Of a stretch of 6,895 nt of DNA, positions 6,542 to 6,895 are shown one piece after another. Position numbers and translations under genes: made by a program. The stretch spans positions 1 to 6,895 of the forward strand of contig QHQU01000043.1 in NCBI GenBank assembly GCA_003219925.1, in the 5' to 3' direction. The DNA is from Verrucomicrobiota bacterium (GTDB taxonomy: Bacteria > Verrucomicrobiota > Verrucomicrobiia > Chthoniobacterales > UBA10450). The notes below the pieces were generated by a model. That model was not told the origin of the DNA. It did not search any database and saw only the letters and a list, made by a program, of their open reading frames with translations. The stretch's first letter is position 1; each line of letters begins with the position of its first letter.

Positions 6542-6895
6542 CTATTTCAATCGCAGTCGGGAAATATCTATTTTGATATTCTCACGCGCCCTTCGCCGTT
6601 CGTGGCGTGTTGTCCTGAGGTAAAGGATTGTTCCGGCAATGCCAAATGCGGCCGCGCCGAGAAAATTGGCCGCGGGACTTCGACTCCAAAGGTACGCTCC
6701 GAGAATTGCTCCGACACTCACGATCGAGTCGCGGATCAAGTAATAGGCGCCGATCATTTGGCCGCGTCGTTCCGGTTCGCTGTAACTGACGATGAGAGCT
6801 TTGCGTGAGGTATCGCCAAACTCTTTCAGTCCGCGAATAAAGAAGGCGATAATTAACGCGGGAAAGCTCCGTGAGAAAAGCAATACAATCGGGAA
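6542..6895 (-). CDS. MFS transporter, C-terminal fragment (N-terminus beyond right edge)
   Basis: The last 117 residues of a membrane transporter whose beginning lies outside the window; the frame is open to the edge, and TTG 6883 is an internal codon rather than a start. Membrane segments lie near 2-20 (the end of one helix), 46-70 (YLIRDSIVSVGAILGAYLW) and 74-93 (AANFLGAAAFGIAGTILYL). The cytoplasmic loop SEPERRGQMIGAYY (38-51) is the MFS loop between helices, with the usual charged residues and glycines. GLKEFGDTSRKA (22-33) is a conserved loop in drug or metabolite efflux members. A basic tail (RHERRRARE) follows the last helix, normal for the cytoplasmic end. The substrate cannot be told. 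The gene reads toward the mu-crystallin-like gene with about 220 bp between, containing the inverted repeat. Confidence 0.88.
   Translation of the reverse strand, partial: FPIVLLFSRSFPALIIAFFIRGLKEFGDTSRKALIVSYSEPERRGQMIGAYYLIRDSIVSVGAILGAYLWSRSPAANFLGAAAFGIAGTILYLRTTRHERRRARENIKIDISRLRLK

Overview
The window looks like a stretch of bacterial chromosome with a slightly GC-rich composition. Few or no genes are cut by mobile elements, and several intergenic gaps carry palindromes. The gene types (a large duplicated ABC permease, a small AP2-like protein, NTF2-like exported proteins) and two intergenic palindromic elements fit an uncultured soil Verrucomicrobiota, or less likely Acidobacteriota. 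This placement rests on recall of gene families and repeat styles, not on a search. No rRNA, tRNA, CRISPR array, transposase or phage gene is visible.

Layout, left to right. Positions 1-2388 (minus) hold most of an ADOP/MacB-type ABC permease whose C-terminal end lies beyond the left edge; it has a strong Shine-Dalgarno. Positions 2389-2762 are non-coding, with a cluster of TTTCGG motifs and short palindromes upstream of the permease. Positions 2763-3140 (minus) encode a small STAS/SpoIIAA-like protein, preceded on the same strand by a basic 134-residue protein with two AP2-like units (3195-3599). Divergent from these, on the plus strand, are a class I SAM-dependent methyltransferase (3681-4493) and, 38 nt later, an exported NTF2-like protein with a C-terminal beta domain (4532-5257). 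A convergent gap (5258-5409) carries a compact 49-bp element made of stacked palindromes. Positions 5410-6321 (minus) encode a mu-crystallin/ornithine-cyclodeaminase-family reductase that looks closer to animal mu-crystallin than to true ornithine cyclodeaminase. An 82-nt imperfect inverted repeat (6361-6442) follows. The window ends in the C-terminal part of an MFS transporter (minus, 6542-6895).

The genes do not form one evident pathway. Two short co-directional pairs are plausible operons: AP2-like then STAS-like on minus, and methyltransferase then NTF2-like on plus. They are separated by an 81-bp divergent promoter region. I do not see a clear new multi-gene system. The most interesting items are the tandem AP2-like protein, the mu-crystallin-like enzyme and the two unlike palindromic intergenic elements.
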